From positions 1 to 34,197 of the forward strand of contig CALWKU010000036.1 of the NCBI GenBank assembly GCA_944381345.1: a DNA stretch of 34,197 nucleotides, given 5' to 3'. The DNA comes from an uncultured Christensenellaceae bacterium. GTDB lineage: Bacteria; Bacillota; Clostridia; Christensenellales; UBA3700. The notes beneath the pieces were generated by a model, which searched no databases, was not told where the DNA came from, and was given only the letters and a program-made list of their open reading frames with translations. Position 1 is the first letter of the stretch, and each line of letters starts with the position of its first letter. The position numbers and the translations under genes are program-made. Positions 1-9,800 of this stretch are shown here, piece after piece.

Positions 1-648
1 ATCGCTTAACCTCGCTACAAAACGTAACTCGCCGGCCCGTTCTACAAAAAGTACGATACCACACTTTCAGTAGTGCTGTATCTGCTTGTAAGCATAAGGT
101 TTCAGGTTCTCTTTCACTCCCCTCCCGGGGTTCTTTTCACCTTTCCTTCACAGTACTATACGCTATCGGTCACTAGGTCGTATTTAGCCTTACGGGATGG
201 TCCCCGCATTTTCCCACAAGATTCCTCGTGTCCCGTGGTACTCCGGATACTCCTATCTATTTTCGCATTTCGCCTACGGGATTGTCACCCTCTTTGATCA
301 CTTTTCCAATATGTTCGGCTATGCTATCGTCAACGTACGGAGTCCTCTACCCCGCTGTATATCACTATATAGCGGTTTGGGCTCTTCCCCTTTCGCTCGC
401 CACTACTCGGAGAATCATTTGCTTATTTTCTCTTCCTCCGGGTACTTAGATGTTTCAGTTCCCCGGGTTCCCCTTGCCAAGCTATGTATTCACTTGACAA
501 TACCTGCCCTGCGACAGGTGAGTTCCCTCATTCGGATATCTGCGGATCGAAGCTCATGTGCAGCTCCCCGCAGCTTTTCGCAGCTTGTCACGTCCTTCTT
601 CGGCGCCTAGTGCCAAGGCATCCACCTTACGCCCTTTGTAGCTTGATC
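1..648 (-). rRNA. rrl: 23S ribosomal RNA, 5' part (cut by window edge)
   Basis: On the minus strand, from about 648 downward, the sequence follows the 5' end of bacterial 23S rRNA: the opening GATCAAGCTACAAAGGGCG is followed by the highly conserved GGTGGATGCCTTGGCAC segment (about 612-631). Conserved domain I/II stretches continue to position 1, for example GAACGGGCCGGCGAGTTA near 20-45. Only about 650 of roughly 2,900 nt are present; the rest, and any 5S gene, lie beyond the left edge. The 5' end was set by alignment from memory to the Bacillus 23S start (GGTTAAG) and may be off by a few bases. The gene follows two tRNA genes with a spacer of about 190 nt. Confidence 0.95.
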
Positions 649-841
649 GTCTTTTTCGTCAATCCTATATCGGACCTTTTAGATTCCTCAGCTATTGTAA
701 TATACAAGCATATCACTCGTATATTTAAGCTAATCTTTGGTATGTCTTTCATCATACCTGTACTCCGTCCCCCGTCGGTCTCCCGACAAGAAACTTCGTA
801 CTCTACTATGCAGTTGTCAATGTGCGCAGGTCCTGAGACCT

Positions 842-918
842 TGGTGGGCTAAAGTGGACTCGAACCACCGACCTCACGCTTATCAGGCGTGTGCTCTAAC
901 CAACTGAGCTATTAGCCC
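842..918 (-). tRNA. tRNA-Ile (anticodon GAT)
   Basis: A complete cloverleaf reads on the minus strand. The acceptor 5' GGGCTAA pairs with TTAGCCC, followed by discriminator A and an encoded CCA (844-842). The D arm has AGCTCAGTTGGTTAGAGC, the anticodon loop CTGATAA contains GAT, and the T arm has GGTTCGAGTCC. The length is 77 nt including CCA. It sits 14 nt downstream of tRNA-Ala and upstream of 23S, in the usual rRNA spacer position, but in the order Ala-Ile instead of the more common Ile-Ala. Confidence 0.97.
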
Positions 919-932
919 ATATACGGGTGTTT

Positions 933-1009
933 TGGTGGAGATGAAGGGAGTCGAACCCTTGACCTCCTGCTTGCAAGGCAGGCGCTCTAGCCAACTGAGC
1001 TACACCCCC
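933..1009 (-). tRNA. tRNA-Ala (anticodon TGC)
   Basis: A complete cloverleaf reads on the minus strand. The acceptor 5' GGGGGTG pairs with CATCTCC and contains the G3-U70 wobble that marks alanine tRNAs. The D arm is AGCTCAGTTGGCTAGAGC, the anticodon loop CTTGCAA contains TGC, and the T arm is GGTTCGACTCC. CCA is encoded at 935-933. This is the first gene of the transcription unit: an rRNA-type promoter lies directly upstream and no 16S gene precedes it. Confidence 0.97.
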
Positions 1010-1042
1010 GCAAACGGGGCGCTGTTTTTCGACAGCTTAAAT

Positions 1043-1090
1043 ATAATATCATTAAGAAAAGGCGATGTCAAACAATTTTGCCTACGATTT
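1043..1090 (-). promoter_or_regulatory. Strong rRNA-type promoter for tRNA-Ala/tRNA-Ile/23S
   Basis: The minus strand has a perfect -35 TTGACA (1066-1071), a 17-nt spacer and -10 TATTAT (1043-1048). Upstream of the -35 the DNA is rich in A and T tracts (about 1072-1100), as in the UP elements of rRNA promoters. The start would fall near 1036. The first transcribed bases form a small hairpin (GCTGT/ACAGC, 1021-1036) before tRNA-Ala. Confidence 0.85.
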
Positions 1091-1150
1091 TCAAATTTTT
1101 TGCATTCTCCGAACGAGCCGCAAAATGCGCGCCGACACCCGAGCCGACAC

Positions 1151-1174
1151 AAAAAATCGGCGCCGCAGCGCCGA
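1151..1174 (-). terminator. Intrinsic terminator after corA
   Basis: On the minus strand TCGGCGC (1174-1168) and GCGCCGA (1163-1157) form a 7-bp stem around a 4-nt loop, followed by six T (1156-1151). It lies 15 nt after the corA stop and separates corA from the rRNA promoter. Confidence 0.9.
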
Positions 1175-1188
1175 CGTGTTAACTCAGT

Positions 1189-2160
1189 TCAAAGCAGCTT
1201 CTTTTTGTGCAAAAACAGCGCAAGTACCGTCGAGATCACCACACTGATCGCCAACACGATCCAAAACCCCCACGACTTGCCCTCGAACGGTACGCCCGTG
1301 TTCATACCCCAAAACGACGCGATCAGCGTCGGTACCGAAATGACAAGCGTCACCGAGGTCAATATCTTCATGATGATGTTGAGGTTGTTGGAGATGACCG
1401 ACGCATAGGCGTCCATCGTCCCCGACAAGATGTCGCGATAGATAGAGCACATTTCCATAGCCTGCTTTGTCTCTACGGCGACGTCTTCAAGCAAGTCTTT
1501 GTCCTCCTCGTACATCTTGATCATGCTGCCGAGATTTTTGCCCGACAACAGGCGCGCGATGACCGCATCGTTGCCCGTCAGCGACGTCGAGAAGTAGACC
1601 AACGAGTTCTCAAGATCGAGCATTTGGATGAGTTCCTTGTTGCGGGTGGACTTGTGCAGCTCGTTTTGGATGCGCTGAGACGCCTTGTCTATCTGTTTGA
1701 GATAGGCAAGATATTTAGTAGCCAGGTTGTACAATATCTGGAACAAAAAGCGCGTCTTTTTGAATGTCGCAAAGTTGCGGATGCGCCCCCTCGCAAAGTC
1801 GCGCAGCACCGCCGTGTCTTTGAGACAGACTGTGATCATACACTCGTTCTTGATCACCGCGCCGAGAGGGATAGTGAAGTAGCTGTAATACGCCGCCTCC
1901 TCCTCTATAACCGGGATGTCGACGAGTACGAGACCGTAGTCGTCCTCGTTTTCGTAACGCGAACGCTCCTCATCGTCGAGCGGAGTCTTGAGCACGTCCT
2001 CGTCGACGCCGACGATCGAGGAGATAAGCGCGACCTCTTTGTCGCTGGGGTTGACCAAATTGATCCAACAGTCCTTGGGAGAAAAATCATGCGCGGAATA
2101 GATCTCCTCGGGCAAAGAGTCGAGCCTGCCTTCCGTGTTTGTCTTGAAGATCTCTATCAT
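1189..2160 (-). CDS. corA: CorA-family magnesium/divalent cation transporter
   Basis: This 323-residue protein matches the CorA (MIT) family, inner-membrane channels that admit Mg2+ and sometimes Co2+ or Ni2+. A long soluble N-terminal region with helical stretches (about 1-255) is followed by two transmembrane helices near 262-284 and 297-317. The signature Gly-Met-Asn (285-287, in WGMNTGVP) ends the first helix, and the C-terminus is short and basic (HKKKLL), as the family expects. The length is normal. The start is supported by GGGAGG about 8 nt upstream. It lies 65 nt downstream of a small membrane protein gene on the same strand, possibly cotranscribed with it, and is closed by a clear terminator. 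The exact ion is inferred from the family. Confidence 0.93.
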   Translation of the reverse strand: MIEIFKTNTEGRLDSLPEEIYSAHDFSPKDCWINLVNPSDKEVALISSIVGVDEDVLKTPLDDEERSRYENEDDYGLVLVDIPVIEEEAAYYSYFTIPLGAVIKNECMITVCLKDTAVLRDFARGRIRNFATFKKTRFLFQILYNLATKYLAYLKQIDKASQRIQNELHKSTRNKELIQMLDLENSLVYFSTSLTGNDAVIARLLSGKNLGSMIKMYEEDKDLLEDVAVETKQAMEMCSIYRDILSGTMDAYASVISNNLNIIMKILTSVTLVISVPTLIASFWGMNTGVPFEGKSWGFWIVLAISVVISTVLALFLHKKKLL

Positions 2161-2225
2161 CGGCGGTACCTCCCATGGCGCGGTTTACCTTAATGATAGC
2201 ACCTTCAAGACAATTTTGGCAACCG

Positions 2226-3053
2226 CTATGCTGTATATTTTTTCAGCTTGTCGCGCGCTTCGGTCAATGCGGACGCCTGCTCGGCGCTCTTGCATCCGTA
2301 TACGCCTGCCTTTTCTATGCCCTCGGAAACGACCTTTGCGACCTCTTTGTCGGGCGCGGCAGCCAAGTATTCTCCCACCGCGTCTGCGAGCGTGCGCCCC
2401 GCCGCCGGAGCAACGACCTCGGCCTTGCCCATCTCGGTCGGCAATACGAAAAGTCTCCCCTCGGCGGGTCTCAATGTCACCTTTGCGCGGATTATCTGCG
2501 ACAGCTTGGACGCCGCGACCGCCGCTCTGCGACGCCTGTATGAACAATATGCCGCCGCCGGAAGCGCAAGCGCCGCCCACACCGCCGCCGCACCGAACGT
2601 ATAGGCGACGGCAACGATCCTGTCCATACCCTTGCACAGCAACACCGTCTGCAGCAACGCGACCGCCGCGACCGCGCACGGCAGATAGACGGACGCCGCC
2701 CTGCGCTCTCTGCCGAGGTAACGATCCACCTCGAATTGCAGCGCGCTGCCCGCATACTCCCTGCCGCACAAAGCGTGTTTCTTCCACGCGCGGCGCACCC
2801 GGCGCCCCATACGCCTAACGCACTTTTTGTAAAAGCGGTGCGCGTTGGACGAGACCACCTCGCCCCTCTTGACTACGAACCTCTTCACCCTGCGGCAGTC
2901 GCCGACGACGGCAGAAGCTCTTCTTGCCGCAAAAAGCTGCGCCGCAAGGGCGACGACGGACAGCGCCGCGCATACCGCGAACGCGACGATCGGGTCGACA
3001 TGGTCGAGCGCTTTCGCCATCGCTGCGGCGGCTTGATCAACAAAATTTTCCAT
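2226..3053 (-). CDS. Unknown small membrane protein with three predicted TM segments
   Basis: I do not recognise this 275-residue protein. A hydrophobic segment lies at about 21-42. A strongly basic cytoplasmic-looking stretch follows at 44-118 and is rich in Arg and Lys (MGRRVRRAWKK). A pair of transmembrane segments lies near 120-138 and 146-170, and a soluble Ala-rich C-terminus includes a charged helical stretch near the end (EARDKLKK). Codon use resembles that of its neighbours. The start is supported by AAAGGAG about 8 nt upstream. It is followed after 172 nt... no closer partner than corA (65 nt downstream, same strand). No catalytic motif is visible, so no function is proposed. Confidence 0.7.
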   Translation of the reverse strand: MENFVDQAAAAMAKALDHVDPIVAFAVCAALSVVALAAQLFAARRASAVVGDCRRVKRFVVKRGEVVSSNAHRFYKKCVRRMGRRVRRAWKKHALCGREYAGSALQFEVDRYLGRERRAASVYLPCAVAAVALLQTVLLCKGMDRIVAVAYTFGAAAVWAALALPAAAYCSYRRRRAAVAASKLSQIIRAKVTLRPAEGRLFVLPTEMGKAEVVAPAAGRTLADAVGEYLAAAPDKEVAKVVSEGIEKAGVYGCKSAEQASALTEARDKLKKYTA

Positions 3054-3131
3054 TTCGGTTGCTCCTTTCTTTTATGTACCTGCCCCGCCCGGCGCCCGCC
3101 GTCCCTATGAGTATTGCTTTCCGCAAGCATT

Positions 3132-3233
3132 TTAATCGTCCGCCCGCCGCATTTTTACAAAAAAAGAGCGCCGACGCGCTGCGCCTTCCTTTTCAATATT
3201 ATATATGTCGCCACGACGCGTACGACGACGCAT
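3132..3233 (-). CDS. Possible 33-residue basic small protein
   Basis: This ORF has ATG at 3233 and TAA at 3132-3134. AGGAGG lies 5 nt upstream of the ATG, the best Shine-Dalgarno in this intergenic stretch. The product begins MRRRTRRGDIYNIEKEG and ends VKMRRADD, so it is very basic. A TATAAT lies about 95 nt upstream (3331-3336). The Shine-Dalgarno sits in the loop between ATATGC and GCATAT, which could pair and regulate access. A terminator-like hairpin (3159-3180) lies inside the 3' part of the ORF, which argues that the transcript may instead be a noncoding RNA. No family is recognised; this may be chance. Confidence 0.25.
   Translation of the reverse strand: MRRRTRRGDIYNIEKEGAARRRSFFVKMRRADD
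3159..3180 (-). terminator. Terminator-like hairpin between addA and the small membrane protein gene
   Basis: On the minus strand AGCGC-GTCG-GCGCT (3180-3167) forms a 5-bp stem with a 4-nt loop, followed by C and seven T (3165-3159). It lies about 230 nt after the addA stop and could end addBA transcription or a short RNA started at the TATAAT at 3331-3336. The stem is short, so strength is uncertain. Confidence 0.5.
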
Positions 3234-3409
3234 ATGCTCCTCCTACAGCATATCGTACGACTTCTCTATGCGCGAAGAAACATTCCCGCCAAAGGCAGTA
3301 CTCGTTCATTCTGAACGGTTCGCCTCTTCCATTATATATGCCTCGCGCCGACATCCGAAAAGCGAACTAAACGCGATCGAGACCTTAAAGAGAGCGCACC
3401 GCGTCCCCG

Positions 3410-6400
3410 TCATAGTTTGATCACTTCGTTGCGTCCCAGCACATAGAGCAGCTTTTCGTCCACTTTAAGCCCCATACCCTGCTCGACCGCGTATGCGTAA
3501 AGCTGCAATTGGCGCGCGTATCTCTGCCTGAGGACGGCGGTCGGCGCGTTGGTCTTTTTGAAGTCGACGACCAGCGTGCGCCCGCGTTCGGCGTCGAACA
3601 CGATCAGATCGATCGTACCCTGAACGAGTACTTTGTCGTCGGCGGACGTGTCCAAGAGTTTGTTCGCAGGCAGACAGAGCATAAATTGCTTTTCACGCAG
3701 ATGGCGATTGCGGCGCGCGGTCGCCATAAGCTCGCTCGACAGACAGCCTAAGATGACCTCGGGATCTATCTCGGCGCGCTCGGCAAGCGTCAAATGTCCG
3801 GACTTGTACATCGCGTCGAGCGCCTCCTCTATCGAACCGACGTCGAAAAGATCGTAATCTATCCTCTCCAACGCCTTGTGGTAAGCGGTCCCGCAAGCTG
3901 CGCTTTCTCCGCCGAACCAGCCAGCCGCAGGCGACTCGACGAACAGCTTCTCGGACGGCTCGTCCTCTGCGGCGTTGAGTTCCGTGACCGTATGTTTGAG
4001 CGCGACCCGGGCGCTGTCCTCGTGCTTATAGCGCGCGCACAAATATGTCCTCATATCCGCCAGCACGTTGGGATCGGGCGCGGAAAACAACTCTTTTTCC
4101 GCCGTTTTCTCCTCCTCCGCCGACTTCGGGGCGTCGTCGTGCAAGACGACGTATTTGTTCAAAAATCCGCGATCGCGGCTGCACACTTCATCGATGCACG
4201 CAAGCGCGCTTTTGCGGTCGGTCTTGCCATTCGGGAAATTCTTGTTTTTGGTGCCTGTGATCACCAAACGCACTTTTGCACGAGTGTAAGCGACGTATTG
4301 CAAACGCAGCTTCTCTTCCAAATTCTCCCTTTCGTCCTTTTGAGCGAGCGCCAAAAATTTGAGAGTGTCGTACTTGACTCTGCCCACCGGATCGGGCGAA
4401 CGCAGCGCTATGCCGCCGTCTCTGTCCAGTTTGATATCGGACGCATCGGAACGGTAACCGGAATCGCAGCAGACGAAAAAGACGATCGGAAACTCCAAGC
4501 CCTTGCTTTTGTGTACCGTCAAAAAGCGTACGCAGTCGGTATCCGCCGCGCCCTGCACGGACGGCGAACGGTGCGAGTTCTCGTCAAAGTAGGCGAGCGC
4601 GCTCTGCAAAGTCGCGGCGTACGATTTGCCTCTCAGCGAATCGACGAATACGGTCAGCATCGCCGCCTCGTCCTCTCCGTCGGCTACAGCGACATACTTG
4701 TCGTAATCATAGTCGGCGATAAGTTTGTCGGCGAGCGCGGCGACATCGTTTTGACAGGCGAACGTCCTGTATTTGTCCAACATCGCAAAGAAACCGACAA
4801 GCTTTGCGGCGAGCGCATCCTCCTTTCCGTCGCGGTAGCGGTACGCCGCCTCATACCAAAATTTCTCCTTAGGGAAAGCTGAGCGCACCATCGCCGCTTC
4901 CTCGTGAGTGAAACCGCCGAACGGCGACAGCGCCGCCGACACCAGATTGAAGTCTCGGCGGGGATTGTCTATCGCGGCAAACATATCCAAAAGCCTTTCT
5001 ACAGCCTCGCTTTCACTCTCCTTCTCCAACATCGTGCAGTCGATGGGAATACCCGACGCCGCGAGCGTCTCGGCGATCTCGTACACTCTTTCGCTGCGCT
5101 TTTCGCACAACACGGCAATGTCGCCGTACCTCGCCTTACGCATTCCGCCCGCCCCCTTGACGGGGATGTCGAGCGCGCCGACGAAAGACTTGATCTTTGC
5201 GGCGACGCCGAGCGCCTCTGCGCGCGTCTCGCCGGTCTTTGGCGTCGCGCAGTCCTCTGCAACGCTGTATATCCCGTCGTCGGGCACATAGTCAAACTCG
5301 GTGCGCGACTCCTTGCGGGGAAAAAGCGCGATCTCGACCGCCTCGCCGTCGTCGCACGGCTCGGCGTCGGTGCGCAGCATGGACGTGCCCGCATAGTCTA
5401 TCCCGCCTCTGTCCTTGGTCATCAGCCGCGAAAACATACGGTTGACGAAATCGAGTATGCGCGGATCGCTGCGGTAGTTGCCGTTGAGCGTGAGCGCGGC
5501 GCCCTTTTCGGGGTGGGCGAGATAGTCGTCGAATTTGTCGACAAAGATGCCTATCTCAGTCAGACGAAAGCGGTATATGCTCTGCTTGGGGTCGCCTACC
5601 ATAAAGGTGTTGCCGTCCCTGCCGATCGCGCTCAAAATGTGTTCCTGCACATAGTTAGTGTCCTGATATTCGTCTATGCAGACATAGTCGTAGCGCGAGC
5701 GTATCTCCTCTCTCGCCTCGGGGTCGTCCAAAATCTTTATCGCGTAATATTCGAGGTCGTCAAAATCAAATTTATTGTCCCCGTGTTTGTATTCGGTATA
5801 TTTTTTGGCAACCGCCACGACCGCCTCGCACAGTTTGAGCGTATATTTACGCGCAGTCGAATCGCGCCTTTCCCATTCGGAGGGCGAACACGCCGTCAAC
5901 TCCGACACGTCGTCGACGAGCGCGTTGAACAGCGACACGCATTCCGCGCCCGACTCGCGCAAAGCGAGATATTCGCGAAACACTTCGAGTGTAGGTCTTT
6001 TGGCGCAACGCTTGACCTTGACCGAAAACGACGCGCGCAGCGCGTACACCCCGTCGAGCCCGCGGCTGCCGGCAAGCGCCTTGCATACGTCGCTCATCGT
6101 CGTGTACATTCCGAGATCGCGCGTATCGTAGCCCGTCGTCTCGATCGCCAGCGCCGTCTCCTCTGCCTTTGAGGCAAGTTTCGCGGCTCGCGCACGCAGA
6201 CCGGCAAGCATGCTCTCCGCCTCGCCGCCCGCGACGCCATAGCCGCCGCACGCCGTTTTGAACCACCGCTCGCGGTCGGGCTGAACGCTCGCATAGCTCA
6301 AAACCTTGCGTATCGCATCGGCAAGCTTGTTTTCGCCGCCGAAATACAGGCGAAGAGTCTCTATCTCGGCGTCCGCACGCTTGCCGTAATCGGCGAACAC

Positions 6401-6820
6401 GTCTCCTATCGCTCTCGACAGCAGCGCCTCCTTCTCGTCGTCGGTGACGATCGCGTAGGACGGGTCGACGCCGGCTTGCTCGAAAAACTCCTTTATCAAA
6501 TTGCCGCAAAACGAGTGTACCGTACCTATGTCGGCGATCGAAATGTCGTCGATCTGGCGGCGGATCATTTCCCTGTCCGCCCCCTCTTCGCGCATCGCCT
6601 TCATCAATTCGGCGGCAATTCGTTCGCGCAGTTCGGCGGCGACAGCATTGGAAAATGTCAGCATAACTATGCGCCTGACGGGAACGCCGCTCTTTATCAG
6701 CCTGACCACTCGCTCGATCATCACCGACGTCTTGCCCGAACCGGCGGACGCGGACACGACCGTATTGCGGTCGACGCTGCCTATCGCGGCGAGCTGTTCT
6801 TCGTTCCAGCAAACGCTCAT
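3410..6820 (-). CDS. addA: AddA, ATP-dependent helicase/nuclease subunit A
   Basis: AddA is the motor subunit of the AddAB complex, which resects double-strand breaks to a recombination hotspot and loads RecA. This 1136-residue protein shows a UvrD/SF1 helicase core: Walker A ASAGSGKT at 24-31, the Walker B box IDEYQDTN, then VGDPKQSIYRFR, and the later motif VHKSKGLEFPIVF. The C-terminus carries a RecB-type nuclease domain with GTAYHKALE, GTIDLIVFD and VVDFKKT, which contain the His, Asp and Asp-x-Lys metal and catalytic residues. It is slightly shorter than Bacillus AddA (about 1230). Its ATG overlaps the addB stop by 4 nt, and GGGAGGGG precedes it, so the two subunits are translationally coupled. 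Confidence 0.97.
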   Translation of the reverse strand: MSVCWNEEQLAAIGSVDRNTVVSASAGSGKTSVMIERVVRLIKSGVPVRRIVMLTFSNAVAAELRERIAAELMKAMREEGADREMIRRQIDDISIADIGTVHSFCGNLIKEFFEQAGVDPSYAIVTDDEKEALLSRAIGDVFADYGKRADAEIETLRLYFGGENKLADAIRKVLSYASVQPDRERWFKTACGGYGVAGGEAESMLAGLRARAAKLASKAEETALAIETTGYDTRDLGMYTTMSDVCKALAGSRGLDGVYALRASFSVKVKRCAKRPTLEVFREYLALRESGAECVSLFNALVDDVSELTACSPSEWERRDSTARKYTLKLCEAVVAVAKKYTEYKHGDNKFDFDDLEYYAIKILDDPEAREEIRSRYDYVCIDEYQDTNYVQEHILSAIGRDGNTFMVGDPKQSIYRFRLTEIGIFVDKFDDYLAHPEKGAALTLNGNYRSDPRILDFVNRMFSRLMTKDRGGIDYAGTSMLRTDAEPCDDGEAVEIALFPRKESRTEFDYVPDDGIYSVAEDCATPKTGETRAEALGVAAKIKSFVGALDIPVKGAGGMRKARYGDIAVLCEKRSERVYEIAETLAASGIPIDCTMLEKESESEAVERLLDMFAAIDNPRRDFNLVSAALSPFGGFTHEEAAMVRSAFPKEKFWYEAAYRYRDGKEDALAAKLVGFFAMLDKYRTFACQNDVAALADKLIADYDYDKYVAVADGEDEAAMLTVFVDSLRGKSYAATLQSALAYFDENSHRSPSVQGAADTDCVRFLTVHKSKGLEFPIVFFVCCDSGYRSDASDIKLDRDGGIALRSPDPVGRVKYDTLKFLALAQKDERENLEEKLRLQYVAYTRAKVRLVITGTKNKNFPNGKTDRKSALACIDEVCSRDRGFLNKYVVLHDDAPKSAEEEKTAEKELFSAPDPNVLADMRTYLCARYKHEDSARVALKHTVTELNAAEDEPSEKLFVESPAAGWFGGESAACGTAYHKALERIDYDLFDVGSIEEALDAMYKSGHLTLAERAEIDPEVILGCLSSELMATARRNRHLREKQFMLCLPANKLLDTSADDKVLVQGTIDLIVFDAERGRTLVVDFKKTNAPTAVLRQRYARQLQLYAYAVEQGMGLKVDEKLLYVLGRNEVIKL

Positions 6821-9800
6821 TCTTTCCCCTCCCTGCGCGGCGCAAAATATTTATATCTGTCAAAACTTTTTGCCTTGGACGTCGTGCGCTCGGCGTCCGC
6901 GCGCGCCTTGTTGCAGATGTGGGAGTAGTCGCAGTAGCCGCAGTTTCTGCCGACAGGCAGTATAAATCCTCCGTCTATCTCCGCCGCCGCCTTTCGCACG
7001 AGTTCGTAGGCATAGTCGCATATCTTGGCAAAGGTCACCGTGTCGACGACGGCGCCCTGCCCGTCAGCGCCCTTGTAGACATGATGTATCTCGCCTTCCT
7101 TGTCGGGCGCGGACACGCTCTTGACGAGCGGAAACAAATCTCCGACGTGTTCGTCCTGCTTGAAACCGACGTCTAACTCTTCGGGAATTTTTCCATCCGT
7201 GTTGATAAAACCTACATATCTGAATCGCGTCGCATCGCTTTCGTCCTTGACGTAGACGTTTTTCATCGGAAGATAGAACATCCCGACGGGAGTGAGGTTT
7301 TCCGCCTCCGCGATCGCGCGCATATAGATCGGCAGCTGTATCCTCTCGCCGAAATAGATCTGCGGCAGAGAGAACTCTACCGTACCCGCAGACTTGTAGT
7401 CGAGTACGATGACGTCGTCGCCGCAGCGGTCGACGCGGTCGATCACTCCGCGTATTTTCAGCTTTTTACCTCCGGCGTCTATGACGATGGGCGGAGTCTT
7501 GTCGTCAAACCCGAAGGCGCGCTCAAGTTCGTACGGTTTGAATCCGCTGCTTCTCATGCGTTCGACAAGCGTGACGATCAAAAACACGCATCTGCCGCGC
7601 AGCTCCGCGACCGCGCCACGCAGCTCGGGTATCTCGCTCAACCGGCGATGCTCCGGCTCGGACAGCGCGGCGTCTATGCACCTGTTCGCCCTCGCGGCGA
7701 TCGCCGCTCTGTCGCCCGGATCATAGTCGGAATCGCGGAAATAACGCTCCAACACGTCATGGATGATCGTACCCGTTTCGTCCGACTGCATCTTAGCCTC
7801 GTCTCTCCTGCGCACGCCGAGCACGTAATCCATATAATATTTGAACGGACAATCGAAGTATTTTTCAAAGCGGCTGACGCTCGTGTACCCGCCGCGCCAC
7901 GGTTCCACGCCCGCCGCCGAGGTGTCCAAATTGCGTTTGACGCGCCCTGCGGACAACATGAGATCGACCTTCGTCTTGCCCTCGCGCTCGCATGCGATAG
8001 CATACAGCGCGTCGTATGCGCCCGTCCCGTCTATCGCCCCTCCTCGCGCCAACCTCGCTTTGTAAAGCAGCAGTTCTTTGAGCGCGCCCGCTTCGTCGGC
8101 GAACAGATAGGCATAGCCGTCCGCGCTCTCCGGCGGTACGCTGCGCTGCGCGTCGACAGATACGCCCAGCATCTCGGATATCTGCCCCATCAATGCGGAC
8201 GGCGCGTTGGCGCTGCCGTCGCCCGCGTATTGGGGATAGGAGACGGTCAGCCGCTCGGTGGGTTTGAGCATAAACATCAAAGTATTGAGCCTCTCGGAGT
8301 CGTTTTGCGCGGCGGTATCCGGCTCCACGTCAAGCCCCGCCTTGCTCCACTCCCGGCTCTCCTTGGTCGCAAATATGCCGCCCTCGCCGTGTTCGGGCGG
8401 GAGTTTGCCCGCGACCGCGCCGACGACGTACATATACTTGACGTTGTCGTAGCGGCTCTCGCGCGACTCGCCGACAAAGACGCTGTCCGCCGAAAGCGGG
8501 ATCATGGAGATGCTTTCCCCAGCCGCCGCGCCGGCGAGAATGTTGTGATACTCTGAAAGCGTCATACGGCATCCGCCCATAAGGCGTACGCTTTGATCGA
8601 TCAGATCTTTGAATTTTTCCACACCCTGTTTGAGGCACGACAGCTCCGCGGGGTCGTCGAGCGCAGTCAATTTTTGCGCATATGTTTCGACTTTTGCATC
8701 AAAATCGCACCCTTTCATAAACTCGTCTATGCGCTCGGCAAACTCGGCGACGGTGGCTTCGTCGTCGCGGATGGGTTGAAGATAAGCGGCGATCTCGGCA
8801 CGCACGGCGTCTGCGACCGCGCGGTCGGGATCGATGTCACCGCCGGCAGCGAACGGCTTGACCGGCGAAAAGCCGTCTATGCCGTATTTGACCATATAAT
8901 TTTCAAACACGTCGACTGCGGTACCGTCAAGCCCCAATATGCCGCTGCGGCAAAACTCGACAATCTCGCGCCGACGGAAATTTTTGGCGACGGCTCTCAT
9001 CGCGGACAGCACCAATCTCGGCGCCGCTTGCACGGACAGCCTGCGCTTACGGTCGGCAAAGCACGCTATCCCGCACCGCGCAAACACACGCGTTATCACC
9101 GGCAAATAACTTTCGGCGTCGCAGCATACGACCGCAAAGTCTCGATAGCGCGCTCCATCGGTAACTTTGCGGCGTATCTCGCGCGCGACGCGCATCACCT
9201 CGTCCTCGATGGTCGGCGACGACCAAAGCCGCACGAATCCGTCAGACGGAGCAACAAAGCCGTTGTATGAAAAAAGCTGTTCTTTGATGACCTTTTTGTC
9301 CCCTTTCAATCCGTGATCGGACGCGTGCATCTTGACCATACAGCCCGCCTGTCTCGCCCTGTCGATCAGCGAATTAAGACACGATGTCGGGTAAATGCGC
9401 GCGTTCTCCGCGCCCTCCGACGCCCCGGCGAAAAATACGGACGTCGAGTGTGCGCGCTTGAAGATCGCTTCAAGCACGTCACGCTCGGTGCCGGAAAAAT
9501 AGAGGTAATCGGACACATATACGTCCGCGTCCTCCAACCCGTCGCGCTCGATCGCCTCGACGAGCGCAGCCAATTTGGACGTGCCGTCGACCAGCCCGTC
9601 GCGCAGCGCATCGACATAGCCGCGGTAAAGCAGTAAAATATCCTTAGATTTGTTCACTACTTTTGTGGGAAGCGCGGCGATGGCGTCCTCTATCATCGAG
9701 GTGGAGATTCCGCTGTTGCGGATCTGAGAGATGACCGCGTACACCTCGGAAGCAAAGTTGACGTTGCCGTAAGACGCACGAAAGCAGACGAGCTTGTCCT

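Larger units (their letters stand above)
3054..3409. other. 356-bp intergenic region between addA and the small membrane protein gene
   Basis: Reading on the minus strand, this stretch holds a TATAAT hexamer (3331-3336) without a good -35, a small hairpin GTTCA-GAA-TGAAC near 3308-3320, the ribosome site and ORF of a possible 33-residue peptide, a terminator-like hairpin, and the Shine-Dalgarno of the next gene. I see no RNA family and no clear promoter for the 2226-3053 gene. Confidence 0.5.

Noticed and set aside
73..852. Several plus-strand ORFs at the left end
   Set aside because: They are antisense to conserved 23S rRNA and its leader; no ribosome sites and no protein-like composition.
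3114..3140. Plus-strand hairpin TGCTT-TCCGC-AAGCA followed by TTTT
   Set aside because: A 5-bp stem with no plus-strand gene upstream to terminate.
3794..9636. Long plus-strand ORFs opposite addA and addB (up to 422 codons)
   Set aside because: GC-rich codon structure of the real genes leaves the opposite frame open. The products are Arg/Val/His-rich and have no motifs, while the minus strand carries clear AddAB domains.
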